DNA from: Polaromonas sp.
GTDB taxonomy: Bacteria > Pseudomonadota > Gammaproteobacteria > Burkholderiales > Burkholderiaceae_C
Assembly (NCBI GenBank): GCA_014376885.1
Contig: JACMQR010000386.1
Location: 1 to 5,219, forward strand
DNA length: 5,219 nt
Reading direction: 5' to 3'
The position numbers were made by a program, and so were the translations under genes. Within the stretch, counting starts at the first letter, position 1. The number at the start of each line of letters is the position of its first letter. Below, one piece after another: positions 1-5,219 of this stretch. The notes under the pieces are model-generated. The model did not search any database. It saw only the letters and a program-made list of their open reading frames with translations, and was not told where the DNA came from.

Positions 1-434
<434 letters not shown>

Positions 435-458
435 GGTGTTTGTTTTTCCTGCGTGTTT

Positions 459-1367
459 TCAGCGAACGGCGCCAAGCGCTTGCGGCCGCTCAGGCGGCAA
501 GTCAGCCGCCGCTTTCAGTTCGGCTTCATGGCGCCATTCGGCCACCGACTTGATGGCCAGCGTGACCAGCGCCAGGATGGCCAGCAGCGACGCCACGGCA
601 AACGCGGCGACCGACTGGTACTCGTTGTACAGGATTTCCACATGCAGCGGCAGCGTGTTGGTCTGCCCGCGGATGTGGCCCGACACCACCGACACCGCGC
701 CAAACTCGCCCATGGCGCGCGCGTTGCACAAAATCACGCCATAGATCAGCCCCCACTTGATGTTGGGCAGCGTGACGCGCCAAAAGGTCTGCCAGCCGGT
801 CGCGCCCAGCACAATGGCCGCCTGCTCCTCGTCGTTGCCCTGCGCCTGCATCAGCGGAATCAGCTCGCGGGCGATGAACGGAAAGGTGACAAACACGGTG
901 GCCAGCACAATGCCCGGCACGGCAAAGATGATCTTGATGTCATGCGCCTGCAGCCACGGCCCGAACCAGCCCTGCGCGCCAAACAGCAGCACGTACATCA
1001 GGCCGGCCACCACCGGCGACACCGAAAACGGCAGATCGACCAGCGTTGTCAGGAACGACTTGCCGCGGAACTCGTACTTGGCAATCGCCCAGGCCGCCGC
1101 CACGCCGAACACCAGGTTCAGCGGCACCGAAATGGCGGCGGCAATCAAGGTGAGCTGGATGGCCGACCAGGCGTCGGGCTCCTGCAACGCCGCCAGGTAA
1201 GCGCCAAAGCCCTTGCGCAGCGCCTCGGTGAACACCGCCGCCAGCGGCAATATCAAAAACAGCAGCACGAACCCCAGCGCGACAGTGATCAGCGTGTAGC
1301 GCACCCAGGGCGATTCGGTGGTTCCGGCCCTGGCGCGGCCTGCGGGACGCAGGGGCGAGTTGCTCAT
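459..1367 (-). CDS. cysW: Sulfate ABC transporter permease CysW
   Basis: Second membrane subunit of the sulfate/thiosulfate importer; it pairs with CysT to form the translocation path and docks on CysA. The 302-residue product has a short Arg/Pro/Ala-rich cytoplasmic N-terminus, a first membrane segment at about residues 24-47, and further hydrophobic segments near 69-93, 107-131, 144-165, 204-226 and 252-274. The EAA-loop that contacts the ATPase is clear at about 180-201 ([19 protein letters not shown], then LPN). CysW-like motifs include [20 protein letters not shown] and [19 protein letters not shown]. Length is close to the enteric protein (about 290). The ATG overlaps the cysT stop as ATGA, a sign of translational coupling, and GGGAG (1375-1379) lies 7 nt upstream. 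The C-terminal tail of about 28 residues (Ala/Pro/Glu-rich) looks disordered. Confidence 0.96.
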   Translation of the reverse strand: MSNSPLRPAGRARAGTTESPWVRYTLITVALGFVLLFLILPLAAVFTEALRKGFGAYLAALQEPDAWSAIQLTLIAAAISVPLNLVFGVAAAWAIAKYEFRGKSFLTTLVDLPFSVSPVVAGLMYVLLFGAQGWFGPWLQAHDIKIIFAVPGIVLATVFVTFPFIARELIPLMQAQGNDEEQAAIVLGATGWQTFWRVTLPNIKWGLIYGVILCNARAMGEFGAVSVVSGHIRGQTNTLPLHVEILYNEYQSVAAFAVASLLAILALVTLAIKSVAEWRHEAELKAAADLPPERPQALGAVR

Positions 1368-2257
1368 GACGCGGCTCCCGTGCTCTTGCGCTGCCAGGTC
1401 TGCAGCCCGTTGATGACCAGCAGCAAGATGAACGAGATGACCAGCATCACCACCGCCACGGCCGTCGCACCGGCGTAATCGTACTGCTCGAGCTTGCCGA
1501 TGATGATCAGCGGCGTGATCTCGGAGATCATCGGCATGTTGCCAGCAATAAAGATGACCGAGCCATATTCGCCAATGGCCCGGGCAAAGGCCATCGCAAA
1601 GCCGGTCAGCAGGGCCGGGGCGATGTGCGGGAAGATTACCTTGGTGAAAATCTGCAACCGGTTGGCGCCCAGGGCGGTGGCGGCTTCTTCCAGCTCTTTT
1701 TCAAAGTCTTCCAGCACCGGCTGCACAGTGCGCACGACAAACGGCATGCCGACAAAAATCAAGGCAATCACCACGCCGGCCGGTGTGAAAGCCAGCTTGA
1801 TGCCCATCGGCTCCAGGTACTGGCCCAGCCAGCCGTTGCCGGCCAGCAAGGCGGTCAACGAAATACCGGCCACCGCTGTCGGCAGCGCAAACGGCAGGTC
1901 GACCAGCGCATCGACGATCTTCTTGCCTGGAAACTTGTAGCGCACCAGCACCCAGGCCAGCAGCAGGCCGAACACCAGGTTGACCAGCGCGGCAATCAAG
2001 GAAGCACCGAACGTCAGCCGGTACGAGGCCATGACGCGCGGCGATGTGACGGCAAACACAAATTGTTCCCAGCTCAGGGTGAAGGTCTTGAAGAACAGCG
2101 CGGTGATCGGGATCAGCACGATCAGGCTGAGGTAGAGCACCGTGTAGCCCAGCGTCAGCTTGAAGCCCGGCAGCACGCGCTGGGGGGCTCTTTTCGGGCT
2201 GGCGCGGTCGGCAGGCGCCACCCCGGCAGGTGGCGCCCCGGAGGTCAATGCACTCAT
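1364..2257 (-). CDS. cysT: Sulfate ABC transporter permease CysT (CysU)
   Basis: First membrane subunit of the sulfate/thiosulfate importer. The 297-residue product carries an Ala/Pro-rich cytoplasmic extension of about 28 residues, a little longer than in enteric CysT. It is followed by [20 protein letters not shown], which opens the first membrane segment (about 33-57). Other hydrophobic segments fall near 83-105, 115-139, 157-178, 213-239 and 263-285. The ATPase-contacting EAA-loop is at about 189-210 ([19 protein letters not shown], then IFP). Family motifs [19 protein letters not shown] and [18 protein letters not shown] are intact. The start codon lies only 2 bp after the sbp stop; its ribosome site (GGTAAG, overlapping that stop) is weak, so translation probably depends on coupling to sbp. 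A GTG at codon 28 is a possible later start but has no visible ribosome site. Confidence 0.96.
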   Translation of the reverse strand: MSALTSGAPPAGVAPADRASPKRAPQRVLPGFKLTLGYTVLYLSLIVLIPITALFFKTFTLSWEQFVFAVTSPRVMASYRLTFGASLIAALVNLVFGLLLAWVLVRYKFPGKKIVDALVDLPFALPTAVAGISLTALLAGNGWLGQYLEPMGIKLAFTPAGVVIALIFVGMPFVVRTVQPVLEDFEKELEEAATALGANRLQIFTKVIFPHIAPALLTGFAMAFARAIGEYGSVIFIAGNMPMISEITPLIIIGKLEQYDYAGATAVAVVMLVISFILLLVINGLQTWQRKSTGAAS

Positions 2258-2259
2258 GC

Positions 2260-3252
2260 TTACCGGACGGTGTAGAGCTTGTCGAACTGGCCGCCGTCAT
2301 TGAAGTGGATTTTTTGCGCTTCGCTCAGCGAGCCGAACATCTCCTGCACGGTGAACAGCTGGATCGGCTTGAAGACCGCCGCGTTTTTCTTCAGGATGGC
2401 CTGCGAATACGGACGCATGGCGTGTTTGGCGGCAATTTCCTGACCCTCGTCCGAGTACAGGTAGGTCAAATAGGCCTTGGCCAGCTCGGCCGTGCCTTTT
2501 TTGGCCACGGTGCGCTCGACCACCGCGACCGGGTTTTCGGCCAGGATGCTGATGGACGGGTACACCGCATCGACCTTGCCTTCGCCGAACTCCTTGTTCA
2601 CCGACACCACCTCGGACTCGAAGGTCACCAGCACGTCGCCCAGGCCGCGCTGCAAGAAGGCCGTGGTCGCGTCGCGCCCGCCCTTGCCCAGCACCGGCAC
2701 GTTCTTGTACAGCTTGCCGACAAACTCGGCGGCTTGAACATCGGTCGCGCCCTTTTTCTTGGCATAACCCCAGGCGGCCAGGTAGGTGTAGCGGCCGTTG
2801 CCGCCGGTCTTGGGGTTGACCACGATCACCTGGATGCCCGGCTTGGTCAGGTCGTCCCAGTCCTTGATGCCCTTGGGGTTGCCGTTGCGCACCAGAAACA
2901 ACATGGTCGAGGTGGTCGGCGAGGCATTGCCCGGAAAGCGCTTGGCCCAGTCCTTGGCGACCACGCCGGCGTTCGCCAGAAATTCGACATCGGTCGAGGT
3001 GTTCATGGTCACCACATCGGCGTCCAGGCCGTCGGCCACCGAACGGGCGACGGCACTGGAGCCGGCATGCGACTGGTCGATCTTCACGTCCTTGCCGGTG
3101 GTTTTCTTGTAGTGGGCAATGAAGGCGGCGTTGTAGTCCTTGTAGAACTCGCGCGCCACGTCGTACGAGCCGTTGAGCAGGGTCTGGCTGGCGGCGAGGG
3201 TACTGGCAGCCAGGGCCAACGTGGCCAGGACGAACTTGAATTTAGAGGTCAT
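2260..3252 (-). CDS. sbp: Periplasmic sulfate/thiosulfate-binding protein (Sbp/CysP family)
   Basis: Periplasmic receptor that captures sulfate or thiosulfate and delivers it to CysTW. Translated from the ATG at 3252 the product is 330 residues, with a Sec signal peptide: basic MTSKFKF, a hydrophobic core, and probable cleavage near residue 21 (TLAAS). The mature part starts [17 protein letters not shown], as in the family. Family landmarks are [13 protein letters not shown] (60-72), [19 protein letters not shown] (146-164), [11 protein letters not shown] (205-215), [14 protein letters not shown] near the C-terminus and [10 protein letters not shown]. The FESEV motif resembles thiosulfate-binding CysP, where enteric Sbp has a Trp; sulfate versus thiosulfate preference cannot be settled. 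The loop reads TGG where Sbp and CysP normally have TSG (see findings). An in-frame TTG start at 3288 would add 12 residues before the signal peptide and is rejected. GGAA lies 5 nt before the ATG. This gene heads the tightly packed transporter genes. Confidence 0.95.
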   Translation of the reverse strand: MTSKFKFVLATLALAASTLAASQTLLNGSYDVAREFYKDYNAAFIAHYKKTTGKDVKIDQSHAGSSAVARSVADGLDADVVTMNTSTDVEFLANAGVVAKDWAKRFPGNASPTTSTMLFLVRNGNPKGIKDWDDLTKPGIQVIVVNPKTGGNGRYTYLAAWGYAKKKGATDVQAAEFVGKLYKNVPVLGKGGRDATTAFLQRGLGDVLVTFESEVVSVNKEFGEGKVDAVYPSISILAENPVAVVERTVAKKGTAELAKAYLTYLYSDEGQEIAAKHAMRPYSQAILKKNAAVFKPIQLFTVQEMFGSLSEAQKIHFNDGGQFDKLYTVR

Positions 3253-3256
3253 GCGG

Positions 3257-3266
3257 ATTCCGGAAT
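3257..3266. repeat. Perfect 10-bp palindrome ATTCCGGAAT over the sbp ribosome site
   Basis: ATTCCGGAAT equals its own reverse complement and covers the GGAA ribosome-site candidate of sbp, ending 5 nt before its ATG. It could be an operator or could hide the ribosome site, but it is short and may be chance. The 53-bp gap between the peroxiredoxin and sbp shows no terminator hairpin. Its only promoter-like element is TTGACC on the minus strand (3285-3280). A matching -10 would fall on the ribosome site, so a promoter here is unlikely. Confidence 0.3.
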
Positions 3267-3305
3267 GCAAAAAGGGAAAGGTCAACAAGCGTAACGGCCA
3301 GCGGC

Positions 3306-3947
3306 TTACTTGTTCGGCTGCGGCGTCATGCGCAGGTAAGGACGCAGCGCCGTGAAGCCCTTGGGAAAGCGCTGCGCCAGTTCGGCCGGGTCTTGAATGC
3401 TGGGCACGATCACCACGTCGTCGCCGTCTTTCCAGTTCGCCGGCGTGGCCACCTTGTGGCTGTCGGTCAGCTGCAAGGAGTCGATGACGCGCAGGATTTC
3501 GTCAAAATTTCGGCCCGTGCTGGCCGGGTAGGTGAAGGTGGTGCGGATGACTTTTTTCGGGTCGATGATGAACACGCTGCGCACCGTGGCAGTCGCCGAG
3601 GCGTTCGGGTGAATCATGTCGTACAGGTTGGCCACGGTCCGGTCGGCATCGGCCAGGATCGGAAAATTCACCGTGGTGCGCTGGGTTTCGTTGATGTCGC
3701 TCACCCACTGGCCATGCTTGTCCAGCGGATCGACGCTGATGGCGATCGGCTTGACATTGCGCCGGGCGAATTCGCCGCTCAGCGCGGCTGTCTTGCCCAG
3801 CTCGGTGGTGCAGACCGGCGTGAAGTCGGCGGGGTGCGAAAACAGCACGACCCACGCGTCGCCAGCCCACTGGTGAAACGCAATGGGTCCGTCGGTCGAG
3901 TCCTGGGTGAAGTCCGGAGCCGTGTCGCCAAGTCGCAGGGTGCCCAT
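3306..3947 (-). CDS. 1-Cys peroxiredoxin (Prx6 / LsfA-like)
   Basis: Thiol peroxidase that reduces hydrogen and organic peroxides, probably cytoplasmic since no signal peptide is seen. The 213-residue product fits the Prx6 class in length. The active-site segment is HPADFTPVCTTELGK, with Pro39, Thr43 and peroxidatic Cys46, plus the conserved Arg123 in TVRSVFIIDP. Cys46 is the only cysteine in the protein, so no resolving cysteine exists and the 1-Cys mechanism follows. The C-terminal domain (PANWKDGDDVVIVPSI, KGFTALRPYLR) is the Prx6 extension. The start at 3947 is chosen because AGGAG lies 6 nt upstream and the product then begins MGTLRLGDTAPDF like its homologues; an in-frame ATG 25 codons earlier is rejected. 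LsfA of Pseudomonas belongs to this class and is linked to sulfate starvation, matching the sulfate importer genes that start 53 bp downstream. Confidence 0.95.
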   Translation of the reverse strand: MGTLRLGDTAPDFTQDSTDGPIAFHQWAGDAWVVLFSHPADFTPVCTTELGKTAALSGEFARRNVKPIAISVDPLDKHGQWVSDINETQRTTVNFPILADADRTVANLYDMIHPNASATATVRSVFIIDPKKVIRTTFTYPASTGRNFDEILRVIDSLQLTDSHKVATPANWKDGDDVVIVPSIQDPAELAQRFPKGFTALRPYLRMTPQPNK

Positions 3948-3953
3948 AAAAAA

Positions 3954-3958
3954 CTCCT
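3954..3958 (-). promoter_or_regulatory. Ribosome binding site of the peroxiredoxin gene
   Basis: AGGAG on the minus strand, followed by six T and then the ATG at 3947. Its position fixes that ATG as the start over an in-frame ATG at 4022. Confidence 0.8.
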
Positions 3959-4025
3959 GAATGAAAGCTGTTTGAATGAAATCGTGAACGAAACCGAGGA
4001 TTGTGAAGACAAAAGCTTCCATCTC

Positions 4026-4067
4026 AAAAGAATATATAGCTTTTAATTTATTGAGTTAAAAGAATAT
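4026..4067. repeat. Pair of 10-bp direct repeats bracketing the peroxiredoxin promoter
   Basis: AAAAGAATAT occurs at 4026-4035 and again at 4058-4067, 32 bp apart start to start, about three helical turns. One copy overlaps the candidate -10 and the other overlaps the -35. Between them CTCAA (4023-4027) and TTGAG (4051-4055), and AAAAG (4026-4030) and CTTTT (4040-4044), form inverted pairs. The arrangement fits a regulator binding on one helix face, but AT-rich sequence makes chance repeats more likely. Confidence 0.45.
4031..4059 (-). promoter_or_regulatory. Candidate sigma-70 promoter of the peroxiredoxin (and possibly the sulfate operon)
   Basis: On the minus strand TTAACT (4059-4054, 4/6 to the -35 consensus) is followed after 17 nt by TATATT (4036-4031, 5/6 to the -10 consensus). 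It lies in the most AT-rich stretch of the window. Transcription would start near 4024, giving a leader of about 75 nt before the peroxiredoxin ATG. An OxyR site was looked for by eye and not recognised. Confidence 0.5.
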
Positions 4068-4106
4068 CAAATCCGCCGGGCGGGCAAGCAGGCAGCCCGT
4101 CAACAC

Positions 4107-4161
4107 CCATGGCTTGCTATGCTAGGGATAGCTAGAAACGCTTATGGAGCAAGCGCCATGG
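4107..4161. repeat. Long imperfect inverted repeat followed by T7 on the plus strand
   Basis: CCATGGCTTGCT (4107-4118) pairs with AGCAAGCGCCATGG (4148-4161), differing only by a 2-nt CG bulge, around a 29-nt loop. The loop holds a smaller pair, GCTAT/ATAGC (4116-4120 and 4128-4132). Seven T follow at 4165-4171, so on the plus strand it resembles a rho-independent terminator with a long loop. Both flanking genes are on the minus strand, where no T tract follows, so it is not their ordinary terminator. It could act on antisense transcripts or be a protein-binding site. Confidence 0.4.
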
Positions 4162-4215
4162 CCATTTTTTTCTTGAAATTGTCGGCTGCGCGGCAGCTGG
4201 CTGCGGTTTTTTGCC

Positions 4216-4233
4216 GGCGTGCCAGCCCACGCC
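4216..4233 (-). terminator. Hairpin directly after the FMN reductase stop codon (weak terminator candidate)
   Basis: GGCGTG and CACGCC form a perfect 6-bp stem with a 6-nt loop immediately beyond the TGA at 4236-4234. On the minus strand it is followed by GGC and six A, not by T, so it is not a canonical intrinsic terminator. It may stabilise the 3' end or assist rho-dependent ending. A further pair, CGGGC/GCCCG at 4081-4099, also lies before the peroxiredoxin promoter. Confidence 0.3.
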
Positions 4234-4782
4234 TCAGGCATGCTTTTTGACCCAGGCCACATACGCATCGACCCAGCCTTGCAGGAATTTCTGGCTGGCA
4301 TCGCCGATATTGCCATGCGCGTCATACAGCCCGTCCTTGTGGTGGATGAAGACTTCGGGCTGGCCCAGGGTGGGCATGTTCAGGTAGGCCAGGATGTTGC
4401 GCAGGTGCTGCTGCGCCGTGGCTGTGCCAACCGGGCTGACCGACACGCCCAGCACCCCGGCCGGCTTGCCGTTCCACACGCTTTGGCCGTACGGGCGCGA
4501 GGCATGGTCCAGCGCGTTTTTCAGCACGCCCGGAATCGACCGGTTGTATTCGGGCGTGAAAAACAGCACGCCTTTGGCACCCACGATCTCGGCCTTGAGC
4601 CGCCTGACCTGGGCGCACGGGTTGGCGTCGTCATCCTGGTTGTACAGCGGCAAGTCGTCGATGCGCACTTGAATAAAACTGAAATCCGCTGGAAACAGCT
4701 TTTCCAGCGCTGCGGCAAGGGACGCATTGAACGAGTCCTTGCGAAAACTGCCAACGACAACGGCAATGGGAAACAGGGCCAT
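4234..4782 (-). CDS. NADPH-dependent FMN reductase family protein (ChrR/YieF-like flavoprotein)
   Basis: Flavodoxin-like oxidoreductase that probably uses NAD(P)H and FMN to reduce flavin, quinones or chromate-type acceptors in the cytoplasm. The 182-residue product has the flavin phosphate-binding loop GSFRKDSFN at 11-19 after the first strand (FPIAVVV), LPLYNQDDD at 44-52, and the hallmark TPEYNRSIPGVLKNALDHAS at 76-95, which matches the ChrR/YieF branch. The fold and length fit the family. It differs from SsuE in the TPEYN motif, so it should not be called SsuE despite the sulfur-gene neighbourhood. The start at 4782 is chosen because AGGAG lies 8 nt upstream and the following sequence opens the first beta strand; an in-frame ATG at 4941 would add an unrelated 53-residue segment. 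It is separated from the peroxiredoxin by 286 bp, so it is probably its own transcript. The physiological substrate is unknown. Confidence 0.92.
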   Translation of the reverse strand: MALFPIAVVVGSFRKDSFNASLAAALEKLFPADFSFIQVRIDDLPLYNQDDDANPCAQVRRLKAEIVGAKGVLFFTPEYNRSIPGVLKNALDHASRPYGQSVWNGKPAGVLGVSVSPVGTATAQQHLRNILAYLNMPTLGQPEVFIHHKDGLYDAHGNIGDASQKFLQGWVDAYVAWVKKHA

Positions 4783-4790
4783 GAACGATT

Positions 4791-4795
4791 CTCCT
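4791..4795 (-). promoter_or_regulatory. Ribosome binding site of the FMN reductase gene
   Basis: AGGAG on the minus strand, 8 nt before the ATG at 4782. It decides the start against the longer in-frame reading from 4941. Confidence 0.8.
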
Positions 4796-4852
4796 GAAAG
4801 CTGGCCGACACACCGGCCATGGGTGGACAACGGAAAACCCGCTTGAGTGCCC

Positions 4853-4882
4853 ATTATGCAAAGCCCAGTGGGATCGTGCCAG
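4853..4882 (-). promoter_or_regulatory. Candidate promoter of the FMN reductase gene
   Basis: On the minus strand CTGGCA (4882-4877, 4/6 to -35) and CATAAT (4858-4853, 5/6 to -10) are separated by 18 nt. Transcription would start near 4846, giving a leader of about 64 nt. The -10 is good and the -35 mediocre. Confidence 0.35.
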
Positions 4883-4908
4883 CCTGCCCCGCCTGCCCTG
4901 CCTGGGCG
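4882..4908. repeat. Three-copy 9-bp imperfect tandem repeat
   Basis: GCCTGCCCC, GCCTGCCCT and GCCTGGGCG run head to tail; the first two differ at one base and the third has diverged. The repeat abuts the -35 of the FMN reductase promoter candidate. It may be simple-sequence drift in GC-rich DNA. Confidence 0.4.
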
Positions 4909-4998
4909 GCGGGATGGCAAACAGGACAATTGCTGGTCCATATCCTGATCGGCAAAACGTTTACTCCCGGCCGGGCCGGGGATGGGCTGGCGAAGGCA

Positions 4999-5027
4999 TT
5001 AACATCATGGTTTCAGGTCAGTAAACC
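4999..5027 (+). promoter_or_regulatory. Candidate promoter of the nitronate monooxygenase gene
   Basis: TTAACA (4999-5004, 5/6 to -35) is followed after 17 nt by TAAACC (5022-5027, only 3/6 to -10). The start would be near 5034, about 70 nt before the ATG. The weak -10 suggests either an activator-dependent promoter or a false hit. Confidence 0.28.
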
Positions 5028-5103
5028 GCTCCAGGGCGACAGGCCGGGAGAAACATGTTGAAGTGCCGCCGTTTGCCTTTAACCCACCGCGACAAGGATA
5101 CCG

Positions 5104-5219
5104 ATGAAAAGAGTTGATGATTTCCGCCTGAAATTCGGCAAAAAGGAACTGGTACCGATCATCGTTGGCGGAATGGGCGTTGATATTTCTACTGCCGAGC
5201 TGGCGCTGGAAGTGGCCCG
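5104..5219 (+). CDS. Nitronate monooxygenase-like FMN protein (5' end only)
   Basis: Only the first 38 codons and two bases of the next are present, running off the right edge. The product begins MKRVDDFRLKFGKKELVPII and continues VGGMGVDISTAELALEVA. The motif P-I-I-x-G-G-M-G-V-x-I-S (residues 18-29) is the N-terminal flavin-site signature of nitronate monooxygenases (formerly 2-nitropropane dioxygenases). These are FMN-dependent TIM-barrel enzymes that oxidise alkyl nitronates. The start is supported by AAGGA (5094-5098), 5 nt upstream, and by the fit to the family's N-terminus. It diverges from the FMN reductase gene across 321 bp. Catalytic residues lie outside, so related enoyl-reductase-like FMN proteins of the same superfamily (FabK, PfaD) remain possible. 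Confidence 0.8.
   Translation, partial: MKRVDDFRLKFGKKELVPIIVGGMGVDISTAELALEVA

Larger units (their letters stand above)
4783..5103. other. Divergent intergenic region between the FMN reductase and nitronate monooxygenase genes
   Basis: This 321-bp stretch separates two divergent flavoprotein genes and should hold both promoters. It contains no credible gene; a plus-strand frame at 4819-5061 has no family features. Visible structure is the GC-rich tandem repeat at 4882-4908, a perfect palindrome CCCGGCCGGG at 4966-4975 followed by CCGGGG, and one promoter candidate on each strand. No tRNA, small RNA or riboswitch pattern was recognised. Confidence 0.7.

Noticed and set aside
3253..3288. Longer sbp from the TTG at 3288
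   Set aside because: It would put 12 extra residues before a normal signal peptide; the ATG at 3252 gives a standard signal sequence with a ribosome site 5 nt away.
2230..3294. 354-codon plus-strand open frame opposite sbp
   Set aside because: It covers almost exactly the sbp coding region; the low-complexity His/Gly/Val/Leu composition is typical of the complement of a GC-rich gene, while sbp matches its family along its whole length.
3948..4022. 25-residue N-terminal extension of the peroxiredoxin
   Set aside because: The ATG at 3947 has a strong AGGAG and matches the usual Prx6 start; the extension lies in AT-rich leader DNA downstream of the promoter candidate.
4122..4325. 67-codon minus-strand frame overlapping the FMN reductase 3' end
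   Set aside because: It overlaps the real gene in another frame and shows no recognisable features.
4911..4935. Sigma-54-like promoter (TGGC followed by TTGC) upstream of the nitronate monooxygenase gene
   Set aside because: The two blocks are separated by 11 nt rather than the required 7 (counted from TGGC to TTGC), so the spacing rules it out.
4783..4941. 53-residue N-terminal extension of the FMN reductase
   Set aside because: The ATG at 4782 follows AGGAG and directly precedes the first beta strand; the extension crosses the likely promoter and has no family match.

Overview
The window looks like a chromosomal segment of a GC-rich betaproteobacterium in the Burkholderiales, most likely Comamonadaceae (Polaromonas/Rhodoferax type). 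This is judged from the protein sequences and base composition alone; no database search was run. I see no mobile element, tRNA, rRNA or CRISPR array.

From the right edge leftward on the minus strand lie an NADPH-dependent FMN reductase (4782-4234), a 1-Cys peroxiredoxin of the Prx6/LsfA type (3947-3306), then a sulfate/thiosulfate ABC importer in the order sbp (3252-2260), cysT/cysU (2257-1364), cysW (1367-459) and cysA (434 to the window edge, cut inside the ABC signature motif). The four transporter genes are very tightly packed: a 2-bp gap, an ATGA overlap and a 24-bp gap, so they form an operon. The peroxiredoxin ends only 53 bp upstream of sbp. That gap shows neither a convincing terminator nor a usable promoter, so the peroxiredoxin may be the first gene of the same transcript. 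At the far right, on the plus strand, the first 38 codons of a nitronate monooxygenase-like flavoprotein begin at 5104, divergent from the FMN reductase.

The importer supplies oxidised sulfur for cysteine synthesis: Sbp captures the oxyanion in the periplasm, CysT and CysW form the membrane channel, and CysA hydrolyses ATP. Prx6-type LsfA peroxiredoxins and FMN reductases are both known from sulfate-starvation loci in pseudomonads, so the neighbourhood may be a sulfur-limitation/redox group. That link is inference.

Two intergenic regions carry structure. Region 3948-4233 is unusually AT-rich next to the peroxiredoxin. It holds a promoter-like element straddled by a 10-bp direct repeat spaced exactly 32 bp, an imperfect long inverted repeat followed by seven T on the plus strand, and a hairpin just after the FMN reductase stop. 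Region 4783-5103 is the divergent promoter region and holds a short GC-rich tandem repeat and two candidate promoters. The long plus-strand reading frames opposite the cys genes are antisense shadows. Overall this is mostly a conventional region; the most interesting points are the peroxiredoxin-sulfate importer linkage, an altered anion-binding loop in Sbp, and the repeat architecture upstream of the peroxiredoxin.
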